From: Pseudomonas sp. GV071
Lineage (GTDB): Bacteria > Pseudomonadota > Gammaproteobacteria > Pseudomonadales > Pseudomonadaceae
Direction: 5' to 3'
Assembly (NCBI RefSeq): GCF_003050835.1
Contig: NZ_QAOJ01000003.1
Location: 310,001 to 374,000 of the forward strand
Length of the DNA stretch: 64,000 bases
Below the pieces are notes generated by a model, which did not search any database, had not been told where the DNA came from, and worked only from the letters and a program-made list of their open reading frames with translations. Each line of letters begins with the position of its first letter. The first letter of the stretch is position 1. Below, piece by piece: positions 1 through 8,386 of the stretch. Made by a program: the position numbers and the translations under genes.

Positions 1-1443
1 GATGCCGTGCATTACAACCCCGCAGCACTGACCAAACTCAAGGGACGGCAGAGCACCATCAAGCTGATCAGTGGCGTGATGGATATCCGCGCCAAGTTCA
101 AAGCACCGCCCAACTACGGCAGCAGCACCCTGGGTTTCAAGGACGACCCGGTGAAGGATTCCAGCAGCCGCACCCTGACCCCGGTGATGTACCTGCCCGG
201 CATGGGCGGCATGACCGAACTGCCGGTGCTGATGGCGCCGCTGGCCGGGGTGTCGGTGAACCCGCCGGGCTCCAAGTTCACCTTCGCCACCAACATCTAC
301 GCCCCGATGGCGCTGGGCTATTCGCGCGACTCCGATGATGATCCGGGCCGCTACCAGGGGCGCAAGATTGCGCTGCAACGGATCACCTATTTCTCCCCCT
401 CGGTCGGCTACCAGGCCAACGACACCCTGGCCCTGGGCCTGTCTGTCGGCTTCTCGCACCAGGCCATGGCGCTGAACCAGGATTTTCGTAACCCCGGCAT
501 GCTCACCGGGGTGGTGCGCCTGCTCAACGAGGCGATCTGCCAACCGGGGCTGGGCGACATGATCGGGCCGCTGATCAACGTCTGCGGCGGCAAGATCGGC
601 CCGTTCGACTCGCTGGCCAACATGGACCTGGACCTGCAACAAAGCCTGTCGCCGACCTACAACCTCGGCGTGCTGTGGGAACCCACCGACTGGTTCGCCT
701 GGGGCGCCACCTACCAGAGCGAGGCGCGCATGCACCTGCAGGGCAAATACCGCATCGACTATTCGCAGCAGTGGCAGGGCTTCTGGTCCGGGTTGCAGAG
801 CTCGGTGTTCGGCCAGGTGCTGAGCCCATTGTTCCCCTATGGCAACGTCGATGAAGAGCGCGGCAATGCCTCGCTGAACATGGTGTTCCCGGACAACTTC
901 AACACCGGCATCAAGTTGCGCCCCTTCGATAAATGGACGTTCAACTTCGACGCCAAGTGGAGCGATTACAGCGACTGGAACAAATTCGAAATCGAGTTCG
1001 ACCGCGAGCTCGACCTGCTGCGCATCGCCAAGATCTTCGGCGCTGGCAATGCCACCGACCACTCGATCATTCTTGATCGCGGTTATCAGGACACCTGGAG
1101 TTTCGCCGTCGGCACCCAGTACGACGTCACCGACCGCCTGGCCCTGCGCGCCGGCTACGAATACCGCCCCTCGGCCATCCCCAAGGACAAGGCCGACGTA
1201 CTCGCGCCGATTGGCGACGCCAACCTCTATGGCCTGGGTTTCGGCTACCGCTGGGACAAGGACACCACCATCGATTTCGGCTTCAACTACTTCGTGTCCA
1301 AGCAGACCATTCCGGCGGGCACCAGCTGCAACGTCAACTGCACCGGCATCGACAACCTGGTGTACAACCCGTACGCCGACCTCGACATCAAAACCACGGT
1401 GAAGGCCTACATCATGGCCCTCACCTACACCTCGACCTTCTGA
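1..1443 (+). CDS. FadL-family outer membrane transport protein (5' truncated)
   Basis: This is the C-terminal part of a FadL/TodX-type outer membrane beta-barrel that takes up long-chain fatty acids or other hydrophobic compounds. The frame is open from the window edge (Asp-Ala before the first GTG), so the true start and signal peptide lie outside. The first residues carry the NPA motif (HYNPAALTKL) found near the N-terminal hatch of FadL proteins. The rest is aromatic-rich alternating beta sequence ending in Phe (ALTYTSTF), as expected for an outer membrane barrel. Two Cys pairs (around residues 178/193 and near 440-445) could form loop disulfides. It is followed after 9 nt by a secreted protein, so the two are probably co-transcribed. 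The substrate cannot be told. Confidence 0.88.
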   Translation, partial: DAVHYNPAALTKLKGRQSTIKLISGVMDIRAKFKAPPNYGSSTLGFKDDPVKDSSSRTLTPVMYLPGMGGMTELPVLMAPLAGVSVNPPGSKFTFATNIYAPMALGYSRDSDDDPGRYQGRKIALQRITYFSPSVGYQANDTLALGLSVGFSHQAMALNQDFRNPGMLTGVVRLLNEAICQPGLGDMIGPLINVCGGKIGPFDSLANMDLDLQQSLSPTYNLGVLWEPTDWFAWGATYQSEARMHLQGKYRIDYSQQWQGFWSGLQSSVFGQVLSPLFPYGNVDEERGNASLNMVFPDNFNTGIKLRPFDKWTFNFDAKWSDYSDWNKFEIEFDRELDLLRIAKIFGAGNATDHSIILDRGYQDTWSFAVGTQYDVTDRLALRAGYEYRPSAIPKDKADVLAPIGDANLYGLGFGYRWDKDTTIDFGFNYFVSKQTIPAGTSCNVNCTGIDNLVYNPYADLDIKTTVKAYIMALTYTSTF

Positions 1444-1452
1444 GGCCCGGCC

Positions 1453-2607
1453 ATGCAGCGCACCTTTTTACTGTCACTGCTCCTGTTCAGCGCCGCCACG
1501 CACGCGGCGCCTGGCCGCTACCTGACCTGGGTCGACGACCAGGGCCGGGTGCACAACACCTTCGTCGACAACCACTACAGCGAACAACAACGCCAGGCCG
1601 CCAAGCGCATCACCCAGAGCGATCAGGAACGCATGAACCAGGGCGCCAACCCGACCTGGCCGAGCGAGAAAAACAACGGCGAGAGCAAGCGCCGTTACTT
1701 CACCTGGGTGGACGCCAGCGGCAACCTGCAGAACAGTTTTTATGCCGGTGCCCAAGTGGCCGGCAGCAAGGCCGACAACCTGCTCGCCAACGGCGAGCAC
1801 TCGCGCGACTACATCGACTCCGACGTGCTGGAGGGGCGCAATTTCGCCCGCCCGGAAAACGGCAGTCCGTATTACACCTGGGTCGACGAACAAGGCCGCA
1901 TGCACAACTCCAACCTGCCCGGCCAGGGCCGTGCCGAGGCACCCGCAGCGCCGTCGAACGTGCGTTACAGCGAGGGCCGGCAGATCGAGTTCGGCAATAA
2001 GGGCGCGATGCTGCCCGCACTCGACGGCCAACCCACGGCCGCCATGCAGGCGCTGCTCGCCGGCAGCCAGGGCAATGACAGCGAAGGCCTGTACCAGAAC
2101 CTGGCGCAGCAGTGTTGCGGGCAACTGGCCGACAGCGACTTCACCGAGCTGTCCAGCGAGGAGCCGCGTTACGAAGAGCTCAACCGTTTTTCGCCGAGCT
2201 TCAATTTCCCCATGGGCCGCAGCTACTACGTGGCGATGAAACTGCCAGCCGCCGGCCGCACCTATGGCCTGCGGGTGCGCAGTTTTGCCAACAAGAAGGT
2301 GGTGTATCCCTCACTGCTGTTCCTCGACGAGGCCAAGCGCCCGACCCGCCTGGTGAGCGACGCGGTGTATCAGTTGCACGGCGAAACCTGGTACCGCTAC
2401 GCCTTTATCGAAGGCACCGTACCGGTGAAAGCCGCCGAGGGTGAGCGCTACGTGTTGCTGCTGACCACCGACGAAGACAAACACCTGCAAACCCTGGACA
2501 ACAAACCGTTCAAACGCCCCCTGCAAGACCTCGCGTTGGACGAGGCCGGCATGCAGGCCCACGCCCATACCGATGAGGGTGGGTTTGAATTGGCGATTGT
2601 CCGGTAG
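1453..2607 (+). CDS. Secreted protein with three TWVD repeats and MalM-like C-terminal domain
   Basis: A 384-residue periplasmic or surface protein. A signal peptide ends near residue 18 (THA). Three repeats with the core YxTWVDxxGxxHN lie near residues 22-38, 81-97 and 140-156 and resemble the DUF4124 motif. The C-terminal half (from about 245) has the PMGRSYYVAMKLPAAG type of sequence seen in MalM-family periplasmic proteins. It starts 9 nt after the FadL-like gene, so the pair probably forms one unit for binding or passing on a ligand that enters through the porin. That role is inference; the domain calls are from pattern recognition. A conserved CC pair (QQCCGQ) sits at about residue 220. 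Confidence 0.8.
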   Translation: MQRTFLLSLLLFSAATHAAPGRYLTWVDDQGRVHNTFVDNHYSEQQRQAAKRITQSDQERMNQGANPTWPSEKNNGESKRRYFTWVDASGNLQNSFYAGAQVAGSKADNLLANGEHSRDYIDSDVLEGRNFARPENGSPYYTWVDEQGRMHNSNLPGQGRAEAPAAPSNVRYSEGRQIEFGNKGAMLPALDGQPTAAMQALLAGSQGNDSEGLYQNLAQQCCGQLADSDFTELSSEEPRYEELNRFSPSFNFPMGRSYYVAMKLPAAGRTYGLRVRSFANKKVVYPSLLFLDEAKRPTRLVSDAVYQLHGETWYRYAFIEGTVPVKAAEGERYVLLLTTDEDKHLQTLDNKPFKRPLQDLALDEAGMQAHAHTDEGGFELAIVR

Positions 2608-2620
2608 GCGTGTGGCGGCT

Positions 2621-3394
2621 TCAGGCGAACTTGCTGAAGTCTGGCTTGCGCCGCTGCATAAAGGCCGATAGCGCTTCGATGGCTTCCGGTGAACGCAGGC
2701 GCTGGTTGAACAACGCGCCCTCATCGGCAATCACCTGGCGCAGCTGTTCGCGGCCAGGGCCCTGCATCAACCCTTTGCTGACCTCCACCGCCTTGGGCGG
2801 CAGGTGCAGGAAACGCTTGGCCATTTCCTTGGCTTTGGCCAGGGTGGCTGCACCATTTTCCAAGGCCTGATTGGCAATGCCCCAGGCGGCGGCTTGCTCG
2901 CCCGTGAACGCCTCGCCGAGCAGCAACAGCTCGGCGGCTTTGGCGTGGCCGAGCATCTGCGGCAGGATCAGACTGGAGCCATATTCCGGACACAGCCCCA
3001 GGGCCACGAATGGCATCTTCAGGGTGGCGTCCTGGCTGACGTAGACCAGGTCGCAGTGCAGCAGCAGGGTGGTGCCGATGCCCACGGCCGGACCCGCCAC
3101 AGCGGCGACCACTGGCTTCTTCAATTCGAACAGCGCCTGCATGAACGAGAACACCGGGCTGTCCATGCCAGTCGGGGGTTCCTGGAGAAAGTCGGCGATA
3201 TCGTTGCCACTGGTGAAGCAGCTGTCGCCACCGCAAATCAGCACGGCACGCACGCTCGGGTCGGCGTCGGCTTGCAGCAGAACCTCGGCCATGCGGCTGT
3301 ACATGGCGCGGGTGAGCGCGTTCTTTTTATCCAGACGGTTCAGGCGCAGGGTCAGCAGACCCTCTTCGCGCTCGACCACTACGTATTCGCTCAT
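2621..3394 (-). CDS. Enoyl-CoA hydratase/isomerase family protein
   Basis: A 257-residue crotonase-fold protein, expected to hydrate or isomerise acyl-CoA thioesters in the cytosol. The N-terminus (LTLRLNRLDKKNALT) and the oxyanion-hole segment (GGDSCFTSGNDIADF, then AAVAGPAVGIGTTL) fit the family. The usual second catalytic Glu region reads ALGLCPEYGSS, closer to isomerase or thioesterase-type members than to FadB hydratase. I chose ATG at 3394 because GAGG lies 6 nt upstream; a longer TTG start at 3406 has no better support. It is last in a minus-strand run with the ferredoxin reductase and the GGDEF gene. From memory the same trio flanks fumarase in P. aeruginosa. Confidence 0.85.
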   Translation of the reverse strand: MSEYVVVEREEGLLTLRLNRLDKKNALTRAMYSRMAEVLLQADADPSVRAVLICGGDSCFTSGNDIADFLQEPPTGMDSPVFSFMQALFELKKPVVAAVAGPAVGIGTTLLLHCDLVYVSQDATLKMPFVALGLCPEYGSSLILPQMLGHAKAAELLLLGEAFTGEQAAAWGIANQALENGAATLAKAKEMAKRFLHLPPKAVEVSKGLMQGPGREQLRQVIADEGALFNQRLRSPEAIEALSAFMQRRKPDFSKFA

Positions 3395-3415
3395 GACCAT
3401 CCTCAACCAGGCGGG

Positions 3416-4357
3416 TTATGCGTGGGGCAGAAACAGGTCGGCGAACATTTGATTGCGCGGCAGACCTGCCAGGTAGAGCCGGCGCGAGAAGGTTTCGATA
3501 CTCGCGGGCTGGCCGCAGAGTAAGGCTTGGGTTTGCCGCGAAACAAGGCGTAGTTCGGCCAAAGCGGCAGGCAACTCGGCCGCTTCCACCAGCTCGATTT
3601 GCAGCTGCGGATGGCCGGCCGCCAAAGCCTGCAACTCCGTCGCCAGGTAGTGTTCGCTGCTGTGCGCGGCCACGTGCCAGAGGCGGATATTGCCGTGGTG
3701 ATCCTGGCGCAACGCTTCGCGCACCAGGCCATACAACGGCGCCAGGCCGGTACCGGAGCCCATCAGCAATAACGGCCGTTGCTGCCAGTCGGGGTCGTAG
3801 TGCAAGGCGCCGCCGCGCAGCTCGCCAAGGCGCAGGCTGTCTCCAGCTTTGAACTGGCGCGCGGCGTCGCAAAAGGCACCGCTGTGGCGGCAGTCGATAT
3901 GAAATTCCAGCCACGGGTCTTCGCCCGCCAGGCTGGCCAGTGAATACGGGCGGGCGATGCCGGAAGCCGTCCATAACAGCAGGTGCTGGCCAGCGCGATA
4001 ACGCAGCGGGCGTTCGGGCAGCAGGCGCAAACGCAATACGTTGGGGCTCGGCCAATCGACGCTGGCGACGGTCGCCGGCAGGCCGTCGCGAAGCGGGTCG
4101 AAGACTTCCACTGTGAGGTCGTCGACCACCCTGCACTGGCAGGCCAGGCGCCAACCCTGCTCACGTTGCGCGGCGGCCAGAGCGTCGGGTTTGTCGTCCA
4201 GCGGCTCGCCGCGCACGCAGCGCACCATGCACGCATGGCAACTGCCCGCGCGGCAGCTATAGGGCACGGCAACGCCGGCCGCGAGCAAGGCATCCAGCAG
4301 ATTACTTCCAGGGTTCAGCGCAACCACCTGGCCGGCGACACTCAGCTCAGGCACCAC
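3416..4357 (-). CDS. 2Fe-2S ferredoxin / FAD-NAD(P) reductase fusion
   Basis: A soluble electron-transfer protein of about 313 residues. The N-terminal 90 residues are a plant-type 2Fe-2S domain with Cys spaced as CRAGSCHAC and a later Cys in LACQC. The rest is a ferredoxin-NADP reductase fold: RPYSLAS is the flavin-binding RxYS motif and LLMGSGTGLAPLYGLV is the nucleotide-binding GxGTGxAP loop. The start is GTG at 4357 or 4354, placed after GGGAGG and overlapping the end of the upstream GGDEF gene by about 8-11 nt, which implies translational coupling. The partner oxygenase or acceptor is not visible here. Confidence 0.86.
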   Translation of the reverse strand: MVPELSVAGQVVALNPGSNLLDALLAAGVAVPYSCRAGSCHACMVRCVRGEPLDDKPDALAAAQREQGWRLACQCRVVDDLTVEVFDPLRDGLPATVASVDWPSPNVLRLRLLPERPLRYRAGQHLLLWTASGIARPYSLASLAGEDPWLEFHIDCRHSGAFCDAARQFKAGDSLRLGELRGGALHYDPDWQQRPLLLMGSGTGLAPLYGLVREALRQDHHGNIRLWHVAAHSSEHYLATELQALAAGHPQLQIELVEAAELPAALAELRLVSRQTQALLCGQPASIETFSRRLYLAGLPRNQMFADLFLPHA

Positions 4358-5474
4358 TGCCCTCCCAGGCCGCGTGGCAGCAATTGCGCCCACTGTGCTT
4401 GGCCCGGTACAGCGCCTGGTCGGCGCGGTGCAGGGCTTCGTCAAGGTCGTCACCGGTGGTCAGCAGGGTCATGCCGGCGGACAGGCTGATGTTCTCCACC
4501 TTCACCCCCACCGGCTCGGCGCAGGCAAAGGCTTCGCGCAGGCGCTCGCAGCAGGCGGTGAGCTGATCGGCATCGGTGTTGGGCAGCATCAACACGAACT
4601 CTTCGCCGCCGTAACGGGCCAGCACATCACCGTCGCGCAGGCAGGCCTGGGCCACGGTGGCGAAGGTTTGCAGCACGCGGTCACCGCTGGCGTGGCCGTG
4701 TTGGTCGTTGATCCGTTTGAAATGATCGAGGTCGATCAGCGCCAGGCCGTGCTGCATGTCCGGGCGCAGGCTGGCCAGCTCACGGGCGGCCAGGCGCAGA
4801 AAGTGACGGCGGTTGAACAGGCCGGTGAGTTCGTCGGTGGCCACCAGGTCTTCAAGCTGACGCATCATGCCGCGCAGGGTGTCCTGGTGCGCTTGCAAGG
4901 CAAAACGCCGTTGGCGCATGCGCTGGCGCAGGGCCTGTACGTAACCGGCGAACAGGCTGAGCCAGACCAGCATCACCGCCAGAACCCCGACTTGCAGAGC
5001 GGCGAGCGTTGGGTTGGGCAGGCGCATCTGGTAGGCGTCCCACAAGTTGACGCAGGCAAAGCCGAAGAACGCCAGGGCCGCGCAGCGGGCAAACACCCGT
5101 GGGGCCAGTTGGAATACGCCGAACAGCAGAATCAATAGATAGAGCACCAGCATGGTGCCGCGGGCGCTTTCCAAGTGGTACATCAGGTAGGTGAGCAGGC
5201 TCAGGGCGACAATCACCTGAGGCTCGGTAAGGCTGGGGTCGTTAAAACGCAGGTTGATGCCGCTGATGAAGATGCCGAAGAACGCCAGTTGGCTGAAGAT
5301 CACCAAACCGCCGCACAGCAGTGCGGTAGTCAGTTCAGCCTGGTACAAACCGGACATCACCAGCACCACAAACAGTAGCAACGCCAGGCCATAGGTGCCC
5401 GCAGCCATGCCGAAACGCTTCAGCAGCAGGCTTTGTAGGGCTTTCTGTGTCCCCTTCTTTTTTGCGCTGCTCAT
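4347..5474 (-). CDS. sadC: Membrane-bound GGDEF diguanylate cyclase, SadC-like
   Basis: A 375-residue inner membrane enzyme that makes c-di-GMP from two GTP. The first 190 residues are about six hydrophobic segments with no recognisable periplasmic sensor. A short coiled linker (ALRQRMRQRRFALQAHQ) leads into a GGDEF domain with the signature [13 protein letters not shown], and DLDHFKRINDQHGH is the metal/GTP-binding strand. I see no clear RxxD inhibitory site before GGEEF (the stretch reads [15 protein letters not shown]). ATG at 5474 is chosen over an upstream in-frame codon because the product then starts MSSAKKK at a normal membrane-protein N-terminus. Its place between fumarase and the ferredoxin reductase matches sadC of P. 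aeruginosa as I recall it. The symbol rests on that synteny, and this protein looks shorter than SadC. Confidence 0.78.
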   Translation of the reverse strand: MSSAKKKGTQKALQSLLLKRFGMAAGTYGLALLLFVVLVMSGLYQAELTTALLCGGLVIFSQLAFFGIFISGINLRFNDPSLTEPQVIVALSLLTYLMYHLESARGTMLVLYLLILLFGVFQLAPRVFARCAALAFFGFACVNLWDAYQMRLPNPTLAALQVGVLAVMLVWLSLFAGYVQALRQRMRQRRFALQAHQDTLRGMMRQLEDLVATDELTGLFNRRHFLRLAARELASLRPDMQHGLALIDLDHFKRINDQHGHASGDRVLQTFATVAQACLRDGDVLARYGGEEFVLMLPNTDADQLTACCERLREAFACAEPVGVKVENISLSAGMTLLTTGDDLDEALHRADQALYRAKHSGRNCCHAAWEGSGA

Positions 5475-5508
5475 GGGCTCCGTCCCGTACTGGCATCGTG
5501 CCGTCACT

Positions 5509-5538
5509 GTACCTAGGTGCTAGCAAAAAACCTAGTAC
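5509..5538. promoter_or_regulatory. Imperfect dyad with A-tract between the GGDEF gene and fumarase
   Basis: GTACCTAGG and CCTAGTAC flank GTGCTAGC followed by six A. It lies 35 nt upstream of the GGDEF start in the divergent control region. Any regulator is unknown. Confidence 0.3.
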
Positions 5539-5603
5539 GCTCGTTCGTGCGTTAATCGACCAAGGTCTATCGTCAGCGGGTGCGCCAAGCGCGCGCCGCG
5601 CGT

Positions 5604-5609
5604 TATACT
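5604..5609 (+). promoter_or_regulatory. Possible -10 box for fumarase
   Basis: TATACT lies about 86 nt before the fumarase start, preceded by very GC-rich sequence without a good -35. The call is weak. Confidence 0.3.
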
Positions 5610-5694
5610 GCCGCGCCTTTTTTGCCTTACCGAGCCTGCCGGGCCTACGCCCCGCGCGCTTAGATGTTCCCGTGTTTATAGAGGAGCGCGCTGC

Positions 5695-7215
5695 ATGACC
5701 GTGATCAAGCAAGACGACCTGATTCAGAGCGTCGCCGACGCCTTACAGTTCATATCTTATTACCACCCCGTGGACTTCATCCAAGCCATGCACGAGGCCT
5801 ACCTGCGCGAAGAATCGCCAGCCGCCCGTGACTCCATGGCGCAGATTCTGATCAACTCGCGCATGTGTGCCACCGGCCACCGCCCGATCTGCCAGGACAC
5901 CGGTATCGTTACCGTGTTCGTGCGCGTGGGCATGGACGTGCGCTGGGACGGCGCCACCATGGGCCTGGACGACATGATCAACGAAGGCGTCCGTCGCGCC
6001 TACAACCTGCCGGAAAACGTCCTGCGCGCATCGATCCTCGCCGACCCGGCAGGCGCGCGCAAAAACACCAAGGACAACACCCCGGCGGTCATCCACTACT
6101 CCATCGTCCCGGGTAACACCGTGGAAGTGGACGTGGCGGCCAAAGGCGGCGGCTCCGAGAACAAATCGAAGATGGCCATGCTCAACCCGTCCGACTCTAT
6201 CGTCGACTGGGTGCTGAAAACCGTACCGACCATGGGCGCTGGCTGGTGCCCACCGGGCATGCTCGGCATTGGCATCGGCGGCACCGCCGAGAAAGCTGCG
6301 GTAATGGCCAAGGAAGTGTTGATGGAGTCCATCGACATCCACGAACTCAAAGCCCGCGGCCCGCAGAACAAGCTGGAAGAAATGCGCCTGGAGCTGTTCG
6401 AGAAGGTCAACCAACTGGGCATCGGCGCCCAGGGCCTGGGTGGCCTGACCACCGTGCTCGACGTGAAGATCATGGACTACCCGACCCACGCCGCATCCTT
6501 GCCGGTGTGCATGATCCCCAACTGCGCCGCCACCCGTCACGCCCACTTCGTGCTCGACGGTTCCGGCCCGGCCTCGCTGGAAGCGCCACCCTTGGACGCC
6601 TACCCGGAAATCGTCTGGGAAGCCGGCCCGTCGGCCCGTCGAGTCAACCTCGACACCCTGACCCCGGAAGACGTGCAGAGCTGGCAGCCGGGCGAAACCG
6701 TGTTGCTCAACGGCAAAATGCTCACCGGCCGCGACGCTGCGCACAAGCGCATGGTGGAAATGCTCAATAAAGGCGAAAGCCTGCCGGTCGACCTCAAAGG
6801 TCGCTTCATCTATTACGTCGGCCCGGTTGACCCGGTCGGTGACGAAGTGGTCGGCCCGGCCGGCCCGACCACCGCCACGCGGATGGACAAGTTCACCCGC
6901 CAGATCCTCGAGCAGACCGGCTTGCTGGGCATGATCGGCAAGTCCGAACGTGGCCCGATTGCCATCGAAGCGATCAAGGACAACAAAGCCGTGTACCTGA
7001 TGGCTGTCGGCGGCGCCGCTTACCTGGTGGCGCAGGCGATCAAGAAGTCCAAGGTGCTGGCCTTCGCCGAACTGGGGATGGAAGCCATCTACGAGTTCGA
7101 AGTGAAGGACATGCCGGTCACGGTAGCGGTCGACACCAAGGGCGAGTCGGTGCACATCACTGGCCCGGCCATCTGGCAGAAGAAGATCAGCGACAGCCTG
7201 GCGGTTGAAATCTAA
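5695..7215 (+). CDS. Class I (iron-sulfur) fumarate hydratase
   Basis: A 506-residue iron-sulfur fumarase converting fumarate to malate in the TCA cycle, of normal full length for the class I family with fused alpha and beta parts. Cys residues expected to hold the 4Fe-4S cluster occur in RPICQDTGI (about residue 64), GWCPPGMLGIGIGG (about 184) and PNCAATRHAHF (about 277). The C-terminal part has the beta-domain sequence YYVGPVDPVGDEVVGPAGPTTATRMDKF. The gene is monocistronic: a divergent control region lies upstream and a strong terminator follows. The enzyme should be oxygen- and iron-sensitive, unlike FumC. Confidence 0.95.
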   Translation: MTVIKQDDLIQSVADALQFISYYHPVDFIQAMHEAYLREESPAARDSMAQILINSRMCATGHRPICQDTGIVTVFVRVGMDVRWDGATMGLDDMINEGVRRAYNLPENVLRASILADPAGARKNTKDNTPAVIHYSIVPGNTVEVDVAAKGGGSENKSKMAMLNPSDSIVDWVLKTVPTMGAGWCPPGMLGIGIGGTAEKAAVMAKEVLMESIDIHELKARGPQNKLEEMRLELFEKVNQLGIGAQGLGGLTTVLDVKIMDYPTHAASLPVCMIPNCAATRHAHFVLDGSGPASLEAPPLDAYPEIVWEAGPSARRVNLDTLTPEDVQSWQPGETVLLNGKMLTGRDAAHKRMVEMLNKGESLPVDLKGRFIYYVGPVDPVGDEVVGPAGPTTATRMDKFTRQILEQTGLLGMIGKSERGPIAIEAIKDNKAVYLMAVGGAAYLVAQAIKKSKVLAFAELGMEAIYEFEVKDMPVTVAVDTKGESVHITGPAIWQKKISDSLAVEI

Positions 7216-7233
7216 ACGCCACGAAATCGCGGT

Positions 7234-7267
7234 AAAAAATACCCGGCCATGAGCCGGGTATTTTTTT
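7234..7267 (+). terminator. Rho-independent terminator after fumarase
   Basis: The stem ACCCGGC/GCCGGGT is extended by A/T pairs (AAAAAATA against TATTTTTT) around a 5-nt loop, with a run of seven T on the plus strand. Confidence 0.93.
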
Positions 7268-7498
7268 GACGCCAGAAATATGTGAGAAAAGCGACAAGGA
7301 CAATGTCATACACGACACCATGGCGAATGGCTTACAAACGGTAGTGGCAGGCTGACATCCCCCCCAGTAAGATCGCCTCCACGGAAATGACGGAATATGC
7401 GTACAAACCCCCGGGGCAGGAACCCGGATCGCTACGGATGGTTGTAAACGCTTTGCTGCCTGAGTGCAGACAACCCGAACCATCAAAGAGCGATTTGT

Positions 7499-7810
7499 AT
7501 GACCAGCAATAGTCGTTTTGCGTCCCTCGTTGCAGCCGTAGCACTGACCCTCATTGGCGCTCAAGCCCAGGCAGGGCAAGCCTCCGGCAATCTGGCCATC
7601 GGTATCACCATCACCTCCAGCTGCGCGCTCAGCAGCGGAGCGAGCGGCCAATCGTTCCACGTCGAAAACCACAATTGCGATGGCATCAACAGCTTCCGTG
7701 TTGACCGTGAAAGCAATGGCGTGCGCACCGAAGCCCCTCTGCAGACCAACGCCAGCAGCGACGTGAAAGGCTCCGAAGCCACCCCTACCGTGGTAACCCT
7801 GTACTGGTGA
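7499..7810 (+). CDS. Small secreted protein, minimal SCPU/pilin-like fold (uncertain)
   Basis: A 103-residue protein with a clear signal peptide (cleavage after AQAQA, near residue 25), leaving about 78 residues. The start of the mature part, SGNLAIGITITSSCALSSG, and the end, TVVTLYW, look like the first and last strands of spore-coat-U/Csu pilin domains. There are two Cys (SSC and HNC) that could form one disulfide. At this length it would be roughly half a usual SCPU domain. No usher, chaperone or adhesin gene is adjacent. The start ATG has AAAGAG 8 nt upstream. The 230-nt leader is unusually long and holds no other gene I can see. Family assignment is tentative; the gene itself is well supported. 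Confidence 0.65.
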   Translation: MTSNSRFASLVAAVALTLIGAQAQAGQASGNLAIGITITSSCALSSGASGQSFHVENHNCDGINSFRVDRESNGVRTEAPLQTNASSDVKGSEATPTVVTLYW

Positions 7811-7931
7811 TTGTCCTACAAAAGTAGGTTAAACACGCCTCCGTGTAAGTCTTGTCCTACAATGCGTGAGCGATAGGCTTACAGACTAACCGGGTAGTAC
7901 ATTCTTTATTCCAAGCAGTAGCGGTCAAAAA

Positions 7932-8004
7932 CATCGCGGCTAAAGCCCCTCCTACCTGGCCGTCGCACTCTGTAGAAGCGGCTTCAGCCGCGATTCCTGC
8001 AAAC
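7932..8004. repeat. REP cluster (two degenerate copies, mixed type)
   Basis: ATCGCGGCTAAAGCCCCTCC and, in inverse orientation, AGCGGCTTCAGCCGCGATT. One unit is of the CCCCTCC type and the other of the GCTTCT type, so this pair looks worn compared with the matched pairs elsewhere in the window. Confidence 0.8.
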
Positions 8005-8017
8005 TTCGTCTCTCCCA

Positions 8018-8320
8018 CTACGACCGATTGGCCACCAAGGTCAGCGGTGCCCGCTTGTCCTGTGGCTGGGCCAGATAGCGGCAGCAGCTCACGCGCAGAA
8101 ACGAGGCAAAGTTCACCACTTCGCCGCGGTAATCCATCACTTCCTCGTACAGCTTGCTGATCAACTGGTTGGTGGTCATGCCATCCACCGCAGCGATTTC
8201 GGAAAGAATGTCCCAGAACTGGTTTTCCAGGCGCAGGGTGGTCACCACCCCACAGATGCGCAGGGAGCGCGAGCGTGACTCGTAGAGAATCGGGTCGGCT
8301 TTGACGTACAGCTCGCACAT
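8018..8320 (-). CDS. Ribbon-helix-helix domain protein
   Basis: A 100-residue cytosolic protein and probable DNA-binding regulator. The central part, SLRICGVVTTLRLENQFWDIL followed by AAVDGMTTNQLISKLYEE, fits the RHH_4-type ribbon-helix-helix fold: one beta strand, then two helices with the helix-turn Thr-Thr-Asn-Gln. ATG at 8320 is supported by AAGGAG 8 nt upstream. It lies just downstream of the DJ-1/PfpI gene on the same strand (66 nt gap), so the two may be co-transcribed. The target is unknown. Confidence 0.78.
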   Translation of the reverse strand: MCELYVKADPILYESRSRSLRICGVVTTLRLENQFWDILSEIAAVDGMTTNQLISKLYEEVMDYRGEVVNFASFLRVSCCRYLAQPQDKRAPLTLVANRS

Positions 8321-8386
8321 GGGCGCAGCTCCTTGATCGAGGGCGCAACGCCGCGCTTTGGCCACGGCGTTGGTCAGGCTGGCAGC

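Noticed and set aside
5743..7155. 470-codon minus-strand open frame opposite fumarase
   Set aside because: It is the antisense shadow of a conserved enzyme gene in GC-rich DNA: His/Val/Gly-rich with no domain or ribosome site.
7268..7498. Riboswitch in the long leader of the small secreted gene
   Set aside because: I saw no conserved riboswitch core or terminator-antiterminator pair in the 230 nt.
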